Below the pieces are notes generated by a model. That model ran no database searches. It worked only from the letters and a program-made list of their open reading frames with translations, and was not told the DNA's origin. From an uncultured Hyphomicrobiales bacterium (GTDB lineage Bacteria; Pseudomonadota; Alphaproteobacteria; Rhizobiales; Beijerinckiaceae), in NCBI GenBank assembly GCA_903861645.1, contig CAIOVE010000011.1, positions 50,877-114,876 on the forward strand: 64,000 nucleotides of DNA, written 5' to 3'. Within the stretch, counting starts at the first letter, position 1; every line of letters begins with the position of its first letter. Shown in pieces: positions 37,382 through 46,426 of this stretch. Made by a program: the position numbers and the translations under genes.

Positions 37382-38113
37382 TCAGTCTTCGCGACGACCG
37401 CACATCATGTAGTTGACGCCCATGTCGCACGCGAGACGCCAGGCGTCGAGCACCGGCGTGTAAACCACGCCCGTGCGCGCGACGACCGGCGCGCCCGCGT
37501 CCTCCATCGCGATCTCGAGCTCGTCTGGCGTGACGAACTTTTCCCATTGATGGGTGCCGCGCGGGGCCCATCGCAAGATGTATTCGGCGCCGAGAATGGC
37601 GAGGCCGAAACTCTTGAGCGTGCGGTTAAGCGTCGCGGCGAAGAACAGGCCGCCCGGACGCGCCATGGAACAGGCGACGCCGACAAAGGCCGCGGGATCG
37701 ACAACATGCTCGACGACTTCCATCGCGCAGACGATGTCGAAGGTCGCGCCGCTGGCCGCCAGTTCCTCCGCCGATACGCCGCGATAATCGATCGAGAGGC
37801 CGGACTTCTCCGCGTGGGCGCGGGCGATGTCGAGATTGCCGGGCGCCGGGTCGATCGCCGTGACCGACGCGCCCAACCGCGCCAACGATTCCGCCAGAAT
37901 GCCGCCGCCGCAGCCAATATCGAGCACGCGCAAGCCACGCAGGCCCGCCGCCGCGTCGCCGTGGGCGACCGCCATCTTGCCAATCCAGGCGACCCGCGTC
38001 GGGTTCAACCGATGCAAGGCCCGCATGGAGCCACGCGGGTTCCACCAATCCGCGCCAATACGCTCGAAGCGATCGATTTCGCCGGGGTCGATGGACTGGC
38101 TTCGAACAGACAT
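37382..38113 (-). CDS. ubiG: Ubiquinone biosynthesis O-methyltransferase
   Basis: 243 residues. Has IGADWWNPRGSMRALHRLNP at the N-terminus and the AdoMet loop VLDIGCGGGILAESLARLGA. UbiG does both O-methylations in ubiquinone synthesis at the membrane surface. Usual length for the family. In Alphaproteobacteria it commonly sits divergent from lysC, as here apart from the AT-hook protein gene in between. Confidence 0.94.
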   Translation of the reverse strand: MSVRSQSIDPGEIDRFERIGADWWNPRGSMRALHRLNPTRVAWIGKMAVAHGDAAAGLRGLRVLDIGCGGGILAESLARLGASVTAIDPAPGNLDIARAHAEKSGLSIDYRGVSAEELAASGATFDIVCAMEVVEHVVDPAAFVGVACSMARPGGLFFAATLNRTLKSFGLAILGAEYILRWAPRGTHQWEKFVTPDELEIAMEDAGAPVVARTGVVYTPVLDAWRLACDMGVNYMMCGRRED

Positions 38114-38211
38114 GTCGTACCCCGCGGGCGTTGGCGATGACGGCCTCGGCCTTCTAGCCCGTCGGCGACCGTCGCGCCATGCCGGCATTTCGCGGCGCGT
38201 ATTTGTCGCGG

Positions 38212-38239
38212 TTGCCATCGAACGAAAATCGATTATACT
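38212..38239 (+). promoter_or_regulatory. Putative sigma-70 promoter of the AT-hook protein gene
   Basis: TTGCCA (38212-38217), 16-base spacer, TATACT (38234-38239). It lies in an AT-rich segment and leaves a leader of about 95 bases before the ATG at 38337. This is one of the best matches to the consensus in the window. Confidence 0.5.
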
Positions 38240-38336
38240 TGAACCATTGGAAGTGCGCTATTTTATTGGTTTTTGTTAATCACATACTCAATTTCATCCC
38301 GGACCCCGAAGCGGTCCGATCACTCAACGAGGACCT

Positions 38337-39134
38337 ATGCGTCGTGACAAGCGGCCCTTCGTGGTCGAGGTGAAGAGGGGCGCGAAGCGCGCAACCCCCG
38401 CCCCGCAGAATTTTGCTTCTCCTTCATTTGATGAAGTTTTCCAGCGCGCCGAACAGGCGCTTTTTGGAACGCCCGTTGATTTGCCAACGACCGCGCCGGT
38501 TGAATTCGCCGACTCCACGCCCGAGGAACAGCCCGCGCAACCCCGGCGCATTCTCGAGGCGTTGCCGGACGACATGGGCGTGGAAAGCGTCGTGGCCGAG
38601 GAACTCGCCCCCAAGCGTAGGGGCCGCAAGCCCGGATCAAAGAACAAGCCGCGCGAGGCTGATATCGCGGAGCCAAAACGGCGGGGACGCCCCCCGCGGG
38701 TGGCGGGCGGGTCCGTGCGCTCGGTGCCCGTGACGGCGGATATCGTCAGCGACGCGCTCGACAAGATGGCGCGCGCGACCTCAGCGCTTCCCGCCCCCAC
38801 GGGCGCGAGAACCATGTTCGCGACCGACGCGGCGGTCACGATTCCGGTGAAGCGCGGACGCGGTCGGCCACGCAAGGTTGTTCCGGACGGCGGCTTTCCG
38901 CCCAAGGTTCCCGAATGGATCGCCTGGGCCGCCTCGGCGACAGACGACGAGGCGACCGGGGACACGGTCGATGACTTCATCGATCTGGACGAGGATGACG
39001 CGCCCATCGCCGACGCGCCCATCGCCGAGCGTTCGCCCGCGCGACGCGACGGACTGCGCGCCGGCCTGCGCTGGACGCGTCGTCTGCGCGGCATTGCCGC
39101 CGTCGCCCGTCAAAAGCGCGCGCGAAACGCCTGA
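38337..39134 (+). CDS. Protein with three AT-hook-like motifs, possible nucleoid-associated factor
   Basis: 265 residues, largely low complexity. Three AT-hook-like cores are evident: KRRGRKPGSKNKP (about 90), KRRGRPPRV (about 113) and KRGRGRPRKV (about 170). They are spaced by acidic or Ala/Ser-rich segments. A short acidic block (DDFIDLDEDDAP) and a basic tail (RWTRRLRGIAAVARQKRARN) follow. AT-hooks bind the minor groove of AT-rich DNA; a role in nucleoid shape or silencing of AT-rich inserts is inferred. No enzyme fold is visible. GAGGAC is the ribosome site. Confidence 0.7.
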   Translation: MRRDKRPFVVEVKRGAKRATPAPQNFASPSFDEVFQRAEQALFGTPVDLPTTAPVEFADSTPEEQPAQPRRILEALPDDMGVESVVAEELAPKRRGRKPGSKNKPREADIAEPKRRGRPPRVAGGSVRSVPVTADIVSDALDKMARATSALPAPTGARTMFATDAAVTIPVKRGRGRPRKVVPDGGFPPKVPEWIAWAASATDDEATGDTVDDFIDLDEDDAPIADAPIAERSPARRDGLRAGLRWTRRLRGIAAVARQKRARNA

Positions 39135-39256
39135 TTTTGACGCGCGGCCCGGCCGCGTTGACAGGACGCCCCGCGAAAGCCATATGAACGCGCCCCATTC
39201 AGGGCGCGTCGGCGAGCCGTCGCGCGTCCATTTCCATTCCCCGGACCTTCGAGCCC

Positions 39257-40492
39257 ATGGCCCGTCTCGTCATGAAATTCGGCGGCACGTCCGTCGCCAA
39301 CATGGACCGCATTCGCAACGTCGCCCGCCATGTGAAACGGGAAGTCGACGCTGGCTTCGAGGTGGCGGTCGTCGTCTCGGCCATGTCCGGCAAAACCAAT
39401 GAGCTGGTCGCCTGGGTCAATGACGCGTCGAAGCTTTACGATCCGCGTGAATATGACGCCGTTGTCGCGTCGGGCGAACAGGTGACTTCTGGCCTGCTGG
39501 CCATCGCGTTGCGCGAGATGGGCATGCCCGCGCGCTCGTGGCAAGGCTGGCAAATCCCGATTCGCACCAACGACGCGCATGGGTCGGCGCGCATCGAATC
39601 AATCGACGGCAAGGGCCTGCTGGAAGGCTTCGGTCGTGGCGAGGTCGCCGTGATCGCCGGTTTTCAGGGCGTGCACGAGGCCTCTGGCCGCATCACGACA
39701 CTCGGCCGCGGCGGCTCGGACACGAGCGCCGTCGCCGTGGCGGCCGCCATTGGCGCCGACCGTTGCGACATCTACACGGACGTCGATGGCGTCTACACGA
39801 CCGACCCGCGAATCGTGCCGAAAGCGCGCCGACTGGATCGAATCGCCTTCGAGGAAATGCTGGAAATGGCGTCGCTCGGCGCCAAGGTGCTTCAGGTTCG
39901 CTCCGTCGAGGTGGCGATGGTGCACAAGGTCAAGACCTTCGTGCGCTCGTCCTTCGACGATCCAACCGATCCGCGCCCTGGCACGCTCATCTGCGACGAG
40001 GAGGATATCTTGGAACAGCAGGTCGTCACCGGAATCGCCTTCTCCCGCGACGAGGCGCAGATCACGCTGCGACGCGTGGCCGACAAGCCAGGCGTCGCCG
40101 CCAGCATTTTCGGCCCCCTCGCCGAGGCGAACATCAACGTCGACATGATCATTCAGGTGGTCAGCGACGACGCGAAAACCACCGATCTGACATTCACGGT
40201 CACGGGCGCGGAATTCGAGCGCGCCAAGGCGCTGCTGGAAAAGAACCAGGCCGCGATCGGCTACCAGACGCTGCATGGCGCGATGGACGTCGTGAAGGTC
40301 TCGGCGATCGGCGTGGGCATGCGCAGCCACGCGGGCGTCGCGGCGAAGGCGTTTCGCGCGCTCGCAGACAAGGGCGTCAACATCCGCGCCATCACCACCA
40401 GCGAAATCAAGTTCTCGGTGTTGATCGACGCGGAATACACCGAACTGGCGGTGCGCACGCTGCACACGCTCTACGGACTCGACAAGGCCTGA
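39257..40492 (+). CDS. lysC: Aspartate kinase
   Basis: 411 residues. Catalyses the first step toward lysine, threonine and methionine. The KFGGTSVANMDRI start, the GRGGSDTSAVAVAAAIGADR core and DVDGVYTTDPRIV are the kinase signatures. Two ACT domains at the C-terminus (about 265-405) bind feedback inhibitors. The usual length for the alphaproteobacterial monofunctional enzyme. Its 3' end overlaps the convergent heparinase gene by 22 bases. Confidence 0.96.
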   Translation: MARLVMKFGGTSVANMDRIRNVARHVKREVDAGFEVAVVVSAMSGKTNELVAWVNDASKLYDPREYDAVVASGEQVTSGLLAIALREMGMPARSWQGWQIPIRTNDAHGSARIESIDGKGLLEGFGRGEVAVIAGFQGVHEASGRITTLGRGGSDTSAVAVAAAIGADRCDIYTDVDGVYTTDPRIVPKARRLDRIAFEEMLEMASLGAKVLQVRSVEVAMVHKVKTFVRSSFDDPTDPRPGTLICDEEDILEQQVVTGIAFSRDEAQITLRRVADKPGVAASIFGPLAEANINVDMIIQVVSDDAKTTDLTFTVTGAEFERAKALLEKNQAAIGYQTLHGAMDVVKVSAIGVGMRSHAGVAAKAFRALADKGVNIRAITTSEIKFSVLIDAEYTELAVRTLHTLYGLDKA

Positions 40493-42222
40493 TCGGTTTC
40501 CGGCCCGGCGACGTCGAAGCCGTCGCCGGCCGAAAGGCGCTCGAACGACCATTCCACCGATGGCGCGTCGCTTGCGTTGGCGTGAATGACGATCTGATCC
40601 GCGCCGCGCGGTCGATCCACGCTGGCGAAATAAATGCTTTCCTCTATCTGGACCGGCGCGCTGGCGCGAAACAGCCAGCGCACGCCATTGGCGAGCGCGA
40701 TGGCGACGACACGGTCGTCGCCCGTGGTCGACACCCGCGTCGCCGGATGCATGTGAAAGCGTATCGCGTAGGGTCGCGCGGACGGGGTTTCGCCGACCTC
40801 CGGCGTCAACCGATCCTCGCCACGCAGAACGCGGCCATCGCGCGACAATGAAATCGCGCGCTGATGCACGAGGCCAAAATTGCGCGCGTAGCCATCATGG
40901 GACGCGATGAGCTCGACGTGCCCGGCGTGTTCCTGACGCAGCACGCGCACGTCGCGCGGCCCTCTTATCACGCGTCCCTCGATCCAGCGGCTCAGGCCGG
41001 CGCCGGTCGCGAACCCGCATGAGGACGTGTCGGCGACCACGAGGGTGGAATGCGCCGCCGTCGACCGCGCCGCCGCCCGCATGTCGGCGTTGGCGAGCGC
41101 GGGCGCGCCGCAATTGACCACAAGCCGCAACCCCTGCGCGGTGAATTCGAAGGACAGGCAGCCCGCGTGCGCATGGCCGGAGAAGGCCGGCGGCGGCGGC
41201 GCGCCCGTATCCATCACGAGGCAGACGTCGTCGCCCTCGAGCCGCTGATAGCCCGAATAGGGCGCGTCGAGCAGCGCCGCCGCGCGCGCGTCGTCGTGCG
41301 ACAGGGCGGTGGTGAGATGATGTGGCGACGTCACGCCCATGCCATTGAACAACGCGAGCGATCCGTCGCCCAGCCTGAACAGGCGCAGCATCGGCAACAT
41401 GCGGTCGATGGCGTTCAATAGCTCGGTCGGCGCCGCGAGACCGCGCGCCGCGTAGGCGTGACGCAACGGCAACAAATCCAGCAACAGATCGACGATCGCC
41501 CGCGGGTCGCGGCTTATGTGGCCGCCATCGGGCAGGAACTGTCGTGTCAGCTCGCTCGCGAGCAGACGCGTGGCCCGCCGCTGCATTTTGTCGAGCCCCT
41601 CCGCGCACAGGCCAAGCTGGGCCAGCGCGACGAGCGCGAGAATGCGATCCTCCCCCTCAAGGCCGCGACGCAGCGCGCCCTGCAAGGCGGTCGCGTGGCG
41701 ACCAAGGCTTTTCATGAAACGCCGGTAGAACGCGCCGTCGACGCCCTCCAGCAAAAGAGGCGACTGGCTGATGAACGACAGAAGGCGGCGAGCGACGACG
41801 CGCGGCTCCCAATGGGCGACATTGCGCCCCTGGTCCGCGACGGCGAGCCAGTCCGTCAGCAGGGACCGCGCGTTGGCGCGCGCCAGCGCGGTGTCGGCGG
41901 CGCGCAAATGGCGCAGCCAGCCAAATCCCGCGAGGCCGGCCAGCCACGCGGCCGATGGCGGATCGACCTCGAAGGGCATCACGCCATGGGTGTTGACCAT
42001 CTTGCCGGCGAAGACAAAAAAACCACCGTAAATGTCGTTGGCGAGGGTTGGATCGGCGGTGCGGATATCCGGGGGCACCAGCAGCAATCGATCCGGCGAT
42101 CGCAAGCGCAGGCGGGACGCCAGTCCGGTCACGCGCGCCAACGAGGCGCGCGCGCGCGTCCGCGCCTCGCGCGCCAGCAAGCGCGCGAGATAAAGGCGAT
42201 CGGCGACCGGGGTTTGCGCCAA
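40471..42222 (-). CDS. Heparinase II/III family protein
   Basis: 583 residues. An alpha-helical N-terminal half is followed by the beta-sandwich heparinase II/III domain, seen in FSGHAHAGCLSFEFTAQGLR with an active-site type histidine. Such proteins in Rhizobiales sit next to rsmB and purH and are thought to be polysaccharide lyases, with unknown sugar. The start is a TTG at 42222 with GGAGGA about 13 bases before it, a loose fit, so the true start could differ by a few codons. No signal peptide is visible. Confidence 0.88.
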   Translation of the reverse strand: MAQTPVADRLYLARLLAREARTRARASLARVTGLASRLRLRSPDRLLLVPPDIRTADPTLANDIYGGFFVFAGKMVNTHGVMPFEVDPPSAAWLAGLAGFGWLRHLRAADTALARANARSLLTDWLAVADQGRNVAHWEPRVVARRLLSFISQSPLLLEGVDGAFYRRFMKSLGRHATALQGALRRGLEGEDRILALVALAQLGLCAEGLDKMQRRATRLLASELTRQFLPDGGHISRDPRAIVDLLLDLLPLRHAYAARGLAAPTELLNAIDRMLPMLRLFRLGDGSLALFNGMGVTSPHHLTTALSHDDARAAALLDAPYSGYQRLEGDDVCLVMDTGAPPPPAFSGHAHAGCLSFEFTAQGLRLVVNCGAPALANADMRAAARSTAAHSTLVVADTSSCGFATGAGLSRWIEGRVIRGPRDVRVLRQEHAGHVELIASHDGYARNFGLVHQRAISLSRDGRVLRGEDRLTPEVGETPSARPYAIRFHMHPATRVSTTGDDRVVAIALANGVRWLFRASAPVQIEESIYFASVDRPRGADQIVIHANASDAPSVEWSFERLSAGDGFDVAGPETDQALSSP

Positions 42223-42327
42223 GGCTATGAGTATTCCTCCAGCAATGCGTTGAACAACTGGACCTGAACAGTCTAATCCATTCCGGTTATTTCGCGACGG
42301 GCTATTTCACCAACCCGAAAATTCGTT

Positions 42328-43722
42328 TCACGCCCCCGCGCGCCGGATCAGGCGCGCCGCGAAAAACCCGTCGAGTCCCGCGTGGCGCGGATCGTCGGCG
42401 GGCAGATGACAAGGCAAGGTGCGCACCTCGCCCTCGCGCGTGATGCATTCGCTCAGTCCACCGATTTCCGCCGCGTCGACAGGCGAACGCACGACATCGG
42501 GATTGCGACGCAGCAGGGCCGCGACGCGGGCCTCGCCCTCCTCCGGCTCCATCGAGCAGACGCAATAGACGAGCACGCCGCCGGGCTTCAGCATCGCCAC
42601 GGCGCGATCGATGAGCCTGGTTTGCAGGGCCGACAGCGTGGCGATGTCGCCGGCGTGCTTGGACCAGGCGACATCGGGATGTCGACGGATCGTGCCCGTG
42701 GACGTACACGGCGCGTCAAGCAGAATGGCGTCGAAAACGCCAAGTTCCGCCGTCAGCGCGTCGCCGACGCGAATGTCGGCGGATAGATCGAGCCGCGTGA
42801 GGTTGGCGGCCAGCCGCTTGAGGCGCACGGCCGATTTGTCGAGCGCGACGACCTGCGCGCCGGCGGCGGCGAGTTGCGCCGTCTTGCCGCCCGGCGCCGC
42901 GCAGAGATCGGCGACCCGCATGCCCGGCTCGACGCGCAACAGGCGCGCGGGCAGGCTCGCCGCGGCGTCCTGCACCCACCATTTGCCTTCGTCGTAGCCG
43001 GGCAGTTCGGGGATGGGCGCGTGGCTGTCGAGCCGAACCGAACCGGTCGGCATGACCACGCCGCCGAGCTGTCGGGCCCATTCGGCGGGATCGCCGAGCA
43101 CGGTAAGATCGAGCGTGGGCTCGCGCCGATGCGCCAGAACGATGGCGCGCGCGAGATCATCGCCATAAGTCGCGCGCCAACGAGCCGCCAGCCACGCCGG
43201 CGTGTCGATGAACGCGTCCTCGGGCGTCCGCAATTCGTCGACATGTCGGGCGATGTTGCGCAACACGGCGTTGGACAAGGCGGCGAATGGCGCCGTGCGC
43301 GCGTCCGCCTTGATCGCGCGGATCGCGAGATCGACCGCGGCGTGATCCGGAATATCGAGAAACAGAATCTGCGCGGCGGCGACGACGAGGGTCCATTCGA
43401 GACCATGCGCCTTGCGCGGCAGGCCCTTCTCGAGGAAGCGCGCGAGCGCGGCGCGAATCGTGCCGAGGCGACGCATCGAAACAACGACGATGGAGCGCGC
43501 CAGTCCACGATCGCGCGCGTCCAGATCGGACAGACGGGGGCTCGCGCTCTCGGGATCGAAGCACTCGTCGACGCCGAGTCCCTGCCCCGCGACATCGGCG
43601 AGGATCGCGGCGGCGATCACGCGCGCGGCCAGTCCGGGAGGAGGGGCGACAGGCTCGGGCGACTTGCCACGAGGCCGGAATTGCCAGGGAGACTTGGTCA
43701 AACGTGTACCGCGACGGATCAA
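42328..43722 (-). CDS. rsmB: 16S rRNA (cytosine-967-C5)-methyltransferase RsmB
   Basis: About 457-464 residues. NusB-like RNA-binding domain at the N-terminus (about 30-170), then the AdoMet methyltransferase domain with VADLCAAPGGKTAQLAAAGA, the DAPCTSTGTIRRHPD motif IV cysteine and the YCVCSMEPEE catalytic cysteine. It makes m5C967 in 16S rRNA. The start is uncertain: TTG at 43722 or TTG at 43701 (starting LTKSPWQF) fit; no good ribosome site is visible for either. Confidence 0.93.
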   Translation of the reverse strand: MIRRGTRLTKSPWQFRPRGKSPEPVAPPPGLAARVIAAAILADVAGQGLGVDECFDPESASPRLSDLDARDRGLARSIVVVSMRRLGTIRAALARFLEKGLPRKAHGLEWTLVVAAAQILFLDIPDHAAVDLAIRAIKADARTAPFAALSNAVLRNIARHVDELRTPEDAFIDTPAWLAARWRATYGDDLARAIVLAHRREPTLDLTVLGDPAEWARQLGGVVMPTGSVRLDSHAPIPELPGYDEGKWWVQDAAASLPARLLRVEPGMRVADLCAAPGGKTAQLAAAGAQVVALDKSAVRLKRLAANLTRLDLSADIRVGDALTAELGVFDAILLDAPCTSTGTIRRHPDVAWSKHAGDIATLSALQTRLIDRAVAMLKPGGVLVYCVCSMEPEEGEARVAALLRRNPDVVRSPVDAAEIGGLSECITREGEVRTLPCHLPADDPRHAGLDGFFAARLIRRAGA

Positions 43723-43870
43723 AAAGGGTGTGACGCCGCGCCAGCGCGCGGACCATGATTCGCCGGCGACGGCGAAGGGCAGATAACCATAATCGCGAGG
43801 TCATGGCGAGGCGCGGCGCCCGCAATGCCTGTTAACATCGCGATTCGCCCGCGTGTTGATCAAATCCCTG

Positions 43871-43899
43871 TTGTGACGGCGGCGTCATGCTGCTTAATT
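43871..43899 (+). promoter_or_regulatory. Possible promoter of the PQQ dehydrogenase gene
   Basis: TTGTGA (43871-43876), a 17-base spacer and TTAATT (43894-43899) sit about 60 bases before the start. The -10 match is weak. It is the best candidate in the rsmB-PQQ gene gap. Confidence 0.28.
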
Positions 43900-43960
43900 C
43901 GGCTGGCTTGAAGCATAAAAAACGAGGCCGCTCGACGGCAAGGGTTGGAAAGGGAAGACA

Positions 43961-45631
43961 ATGCGAATATTTCGCCTAATGACGATCGCGGGTTTCGCCG
44001 CGTCGTGCTTTACGTGCGCGGCGAGCGCGCAAACGGCCGCCGACCTTGTCGCGAGCCAGAAGAGCACCAAGGAAATCCTCACCTACGGCATGGGCTACAA
44101 CGCCCAGCGCTACAGCTCGCTCACGCAGATCAATCGCAAGAACGTCAAGAACCTGACGGCGGCCTGGGCCTATGGCCTGTCGGACCAGCTTGGCCTCGAG
44201 GCGCAGCCGCTCGTGCATGATGGCGTCATCTACATCACCAACCACAACCGCACCGCCGCCGTGGACGGCGTGACCGGCAAGGAACTCTGGCGCCACAATA
44301 TCGACTATCCCTCCGAGACAACGCGCGTCGTGTGCTGCGGCATCGTCAACCGCGGCTCGGCCCTCTACGAGGGCAAGCTCATCCGCGGCACGCTCGATAA
44401 TTACATCCTCGCGCTCGACGCCAAGACCGGCAAGGAAATCTGGAAGACGAAGATCGCCGACATCGCGAGCGGCTATTCGATCACCGGCGCGCCGCTGATC
44501 GCCAATGGCGTCATCATCACCGGCGTCGCGGGCGCGGAATTCGGCATCCGCGGCTTCCTCGCGGGTCTCGACCCGGCGACCGGCAAGGAAATCTGGCGCA
44601 CCTACACGATCCCCGCCAAGGGCGAAAAGGGCTCGGAGACATGGGAAGGCGACTCGGCGGCCACCGGCGGCGGCAGCACCTGGGTCACCGGCTCCTATGA
44701 TCCCGAACTCAATCTCGTCTTCTGGGGCATCAGCAACCCGGCGCCCTGGAATCCGCGCGGCCGCAAGGGCGACAACCTCTACACCTGCGGAATCATGGCG
44801 CTCGATCCCAAGACCGGCGCGATCAAGTGGTTCTCGCAGACCGATCCGCACGATGCCTTCGATCATGACGGCGTCAACGCGCTCGTGCAGGCGGACATCA
44901 AGGTCAACGGCGAGGCGAAGAAGGTCGTGATGCAGGCGCATCGCGATGGCTTCCTCTACGTGCTCGAACGCGCGACCGGCAAGTTCCTCGCGGTGAATCC
45001 GTTCGTCGAGATGAACTGGGCCTCGGGCTGGGACTACAAGACCAACCGGCCGATGTGGACCGACGTCTACACCAAGGCGCTCGCGGGCGAGAAGGTGGAA
45101 GTCTGGCCGTCGCTCACCGGCGGCACGAACTGGCACCCGATGTCCTACAGCCCGAAGGAGAACCTGCTGTTCATCAACACGTTCAACGTCGGCATGAACT
45201 ATCAGGCGGGCGATCCGGAAAAGGTCACCGCCGGCCAGCGCGCGCAGTTCGTCGACCTGACGCCCATCAAGCCCGCGAACATGGGCTATCTGAAGGCCGT
45301 CGATCCGACGACCGGCAAGGCCAAGTGGGAGATCCCCTTCAAGGTCGCCAATACGGCCGGCACGATGAACACGGCCAGCGGCCTTGTCTTCACCGGACAG
45401 CTGACGGGCGAATTCATCGCGGTGAATTCCTCGAACGGCAAGATCCTGTGGAAGTTCCAGACCCAGTCGGGAATCATCGGCCAGCCCATCACCTGGGAAA
45501 AGGATGGCGTGCAATACGTCACCATCGGCTCGGGCATCGGCGGCGTCTATGCGATGCGCACCGCGGCCGCGGAAGTCACGCACGTGCCGACGGGCTCGGC
45601 GCTGTGGACCTTCAAGCTGCAAGGCAAATAA
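43961..45631 (+). CDS. PQQ-dependent alcohol dehydrogenase, lanthanide-type signature
   Basis: 556 residues. Signal peptide (about 1-23), then an eight-bladed propeller with repeated W-docking segments such as LDAKTGKEIWKTK. The adjacent-cysteine ring is C125-C126 (RVVCCGIVNRG). Metal and catalytic positions by homology to methanol dehydrogenase are E193 (GAEFGIRG), N259 (NPAPWN), D301 and D303 (AFDHDGVN). The second acid two residues after the catalytic Asp marks the lanthanide-dependent group (XoxF/ExaF/PedH); calcium enzymes have Ala there. It oxidises a primary alcohol in the periplasm, giving electrons to a cytochrome c, encoded just downstream. GGAAAGGGAAG is the ribosome site. Confidence 0.9.
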   Translation: MRIFRLMTIAGFAASCFTCAASAQTAADLVASQKSTKEILTYGMGYNAQRYSSLTQINRKNVKNLTAAWAYGLSDQLGLEAQPLVHDGVIYITNHNRTAAVDGVTGKELWRHNIDYPSETTRVVCCGIVNRGSALYEGKLIRGTLDNYILALDAKTGKEIWKTKIADIASGYSITGAPLIANGVIITGVAGAEFGIRGFLAGLDPATGKEIWRTYTIPAKGEKGSETWEGDSAATGGGSTWVTGSYDPELNLVFWGISNPAPWNPRGRKGDNLYTCGIMALDPKTGAIKWFSQTDPHDAFDHDGVNALVQADIKVNGEAKKVVMQAHRDGFLYVLERATGKFLAVNPFVEMNWASGWDYKTNRPMWTDVYTKALAGEKVEVWPSLTGGTNWHPMSYSPKENLLFINTFNVGMNYQAGDPEKVTAGQRAQFVDLTPIKPANMGYLKAVDPTTGKAKWEIPFKVANTAGTMNTASGLVFTGQLTGEFIAVNSSNGKILWKFQTQSGIIGQPITWEKDGVQYVTIGSGIGGVYAMRTAAAEVTHVPTGSALWTFKLQGK

Positions 45632-45663
45632 GCTGCCACTGGACATCGTCCGGACGAATGAAG

Positions 45664-45690
45664 GCGGGAGCGCGAAGCGCTCCCGCTTTT
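45664..45690 (+). terminator. Rho-independent terminator/attenuator after PQQ dehydrogenase gene
   Basis: Stem GCGGGAGCGC / GCGCTCCCGC, loop GAA, then four T. The T run is short, so some transcription may continue into the cytochrome gene that follows 30 bases later. This arrangement would give more dehydrogenase than cytochrome message. Confidence 0.8.
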
Positions 45691-45721
45691 CATGATCGAG
45701 CGCCAAACAGGGAGTCATCAC

Positions 45722-46042
45722 TTGAAGCCGACGCTTGTCGCCAGCCTGACGCTGTGCGCGCTTTCCAGCCTCATTATCGGCGCCGCCGCGCAGGACGCGC
45801 CCGTCGATCTCGTGAAGGTTGGCGCCAAAACCTACGACACCAACTGCGCGCCGTGCCATGGCGACAAGCTGGTGAGTTCGGGCATCGCCTTCGATCTGAA
45901 GCGGCTGCGCGAGGACGAGCGGCCACGCTTCGACAATTCCGTGACGAACGGCAAGAACGCCATGCCGTCTTGGCGCGGCATCATCAAGGAAAAGGACCTG
46001 GACGCGCTCTGGGCCTACATCAGGGCGAACGCCTACCCATGA
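45722..46042 (+). CDS. Periplasmic cytochrome c (class I), likely electron acceptor of the PQQ dehydrogenase
   Basis: 106 residues. Signal peptide about 1-24, haem site C42-APC45-H46 (NCAPCHGDKL) and probable axial methionine M81 (NAMPSWRG). Only one haem motif. TTG at 45722 is chosen because AGGGAG is seven bases upstream; an ATG at 45692 is in frame but overlaps the terminator region. By position it takes electrons from the PQQ enzyme upstream, like cytochrome cL/XoxG, and the next gene overlaps its stop. Confidence 0.88.
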   Translation: MKPTLVASLTLCALSSLIIGAAAQDAPVDLVKVGAKTYDTNCAPCHGDKLVSSGIAFDLKRLREDERPRFDNSVTNGKNAMPSWRGIIKEKDLDALWAYIRANAYP

Positions 46043-46329
46043 AAAACAAACTCATTCCCGCGCTGGCTATCATCGCGCCATGCCTCTTCGCCACCACGGG
46101 CGCGCGCGCGGCGGCCTGCAACTGGGCCACGACCAAGGCGGACATCATGCTCGTGCTCGATGGCGACAAGGCGAAGTCCGAGTCGTTTCACGCGCTGACC
46201 GCGAAAGGCCGCGATCCCCTGACGGCGGTGGAATCCCTTGTCGACGACGCGGCGCGCGGGCGCATTCGGGATTGCGCCTACGAATCGGCTGATTATCTGA
46301 CCCAACGCGGCTATCCGCCGTTCCACTGA
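46039..46329 (+). CDS. Small secreted protein coupled to cytochrome c gene, unknown function
   Basis: 96 residues with a Sec signal peptide (LIPALAIIAPCLFATTGARA). The mature part of about 71 residues has two cysteines (ACNWATTKAD and RIRDCAYESAD) that may form a disulfide, and a helical look (KSESFHALTAKGRD). The ATG overlaps the cytochrome stop (ATGA), so the products are translated together. I do not recognise the family. Context suggests a periplasmic helper for the PQQ dehydrogenase/cytochrome pair. Confidence 0.75.
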   Translation: MKNKLIPALAIIAPCLFATTGARAAACNWATTKADIMLVLDGDKAKSESFHALTAKGRDPLTAVESLVDDAARGRIRDCAYESADYLTQRGYPPFH

Positions 46330-46426
46330 ACGACCGGCGGATTGAAAATCCGCCCCCGGGGTTCTATGTCGCGAAGGCGGTCCTATCCGCGCTTTCGTCA
46401 ATAGGATCATTTTCCGGGAACTCGCC

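Noticed and set aside
43976..45859. 627-codon open frame on the minus strand opposite the PQQ dehydrogenase
   Set aside because: Low-complexity Asp/Arg/Ala composition and no start signal; it mirrors a gene with intact catalytic motifs.
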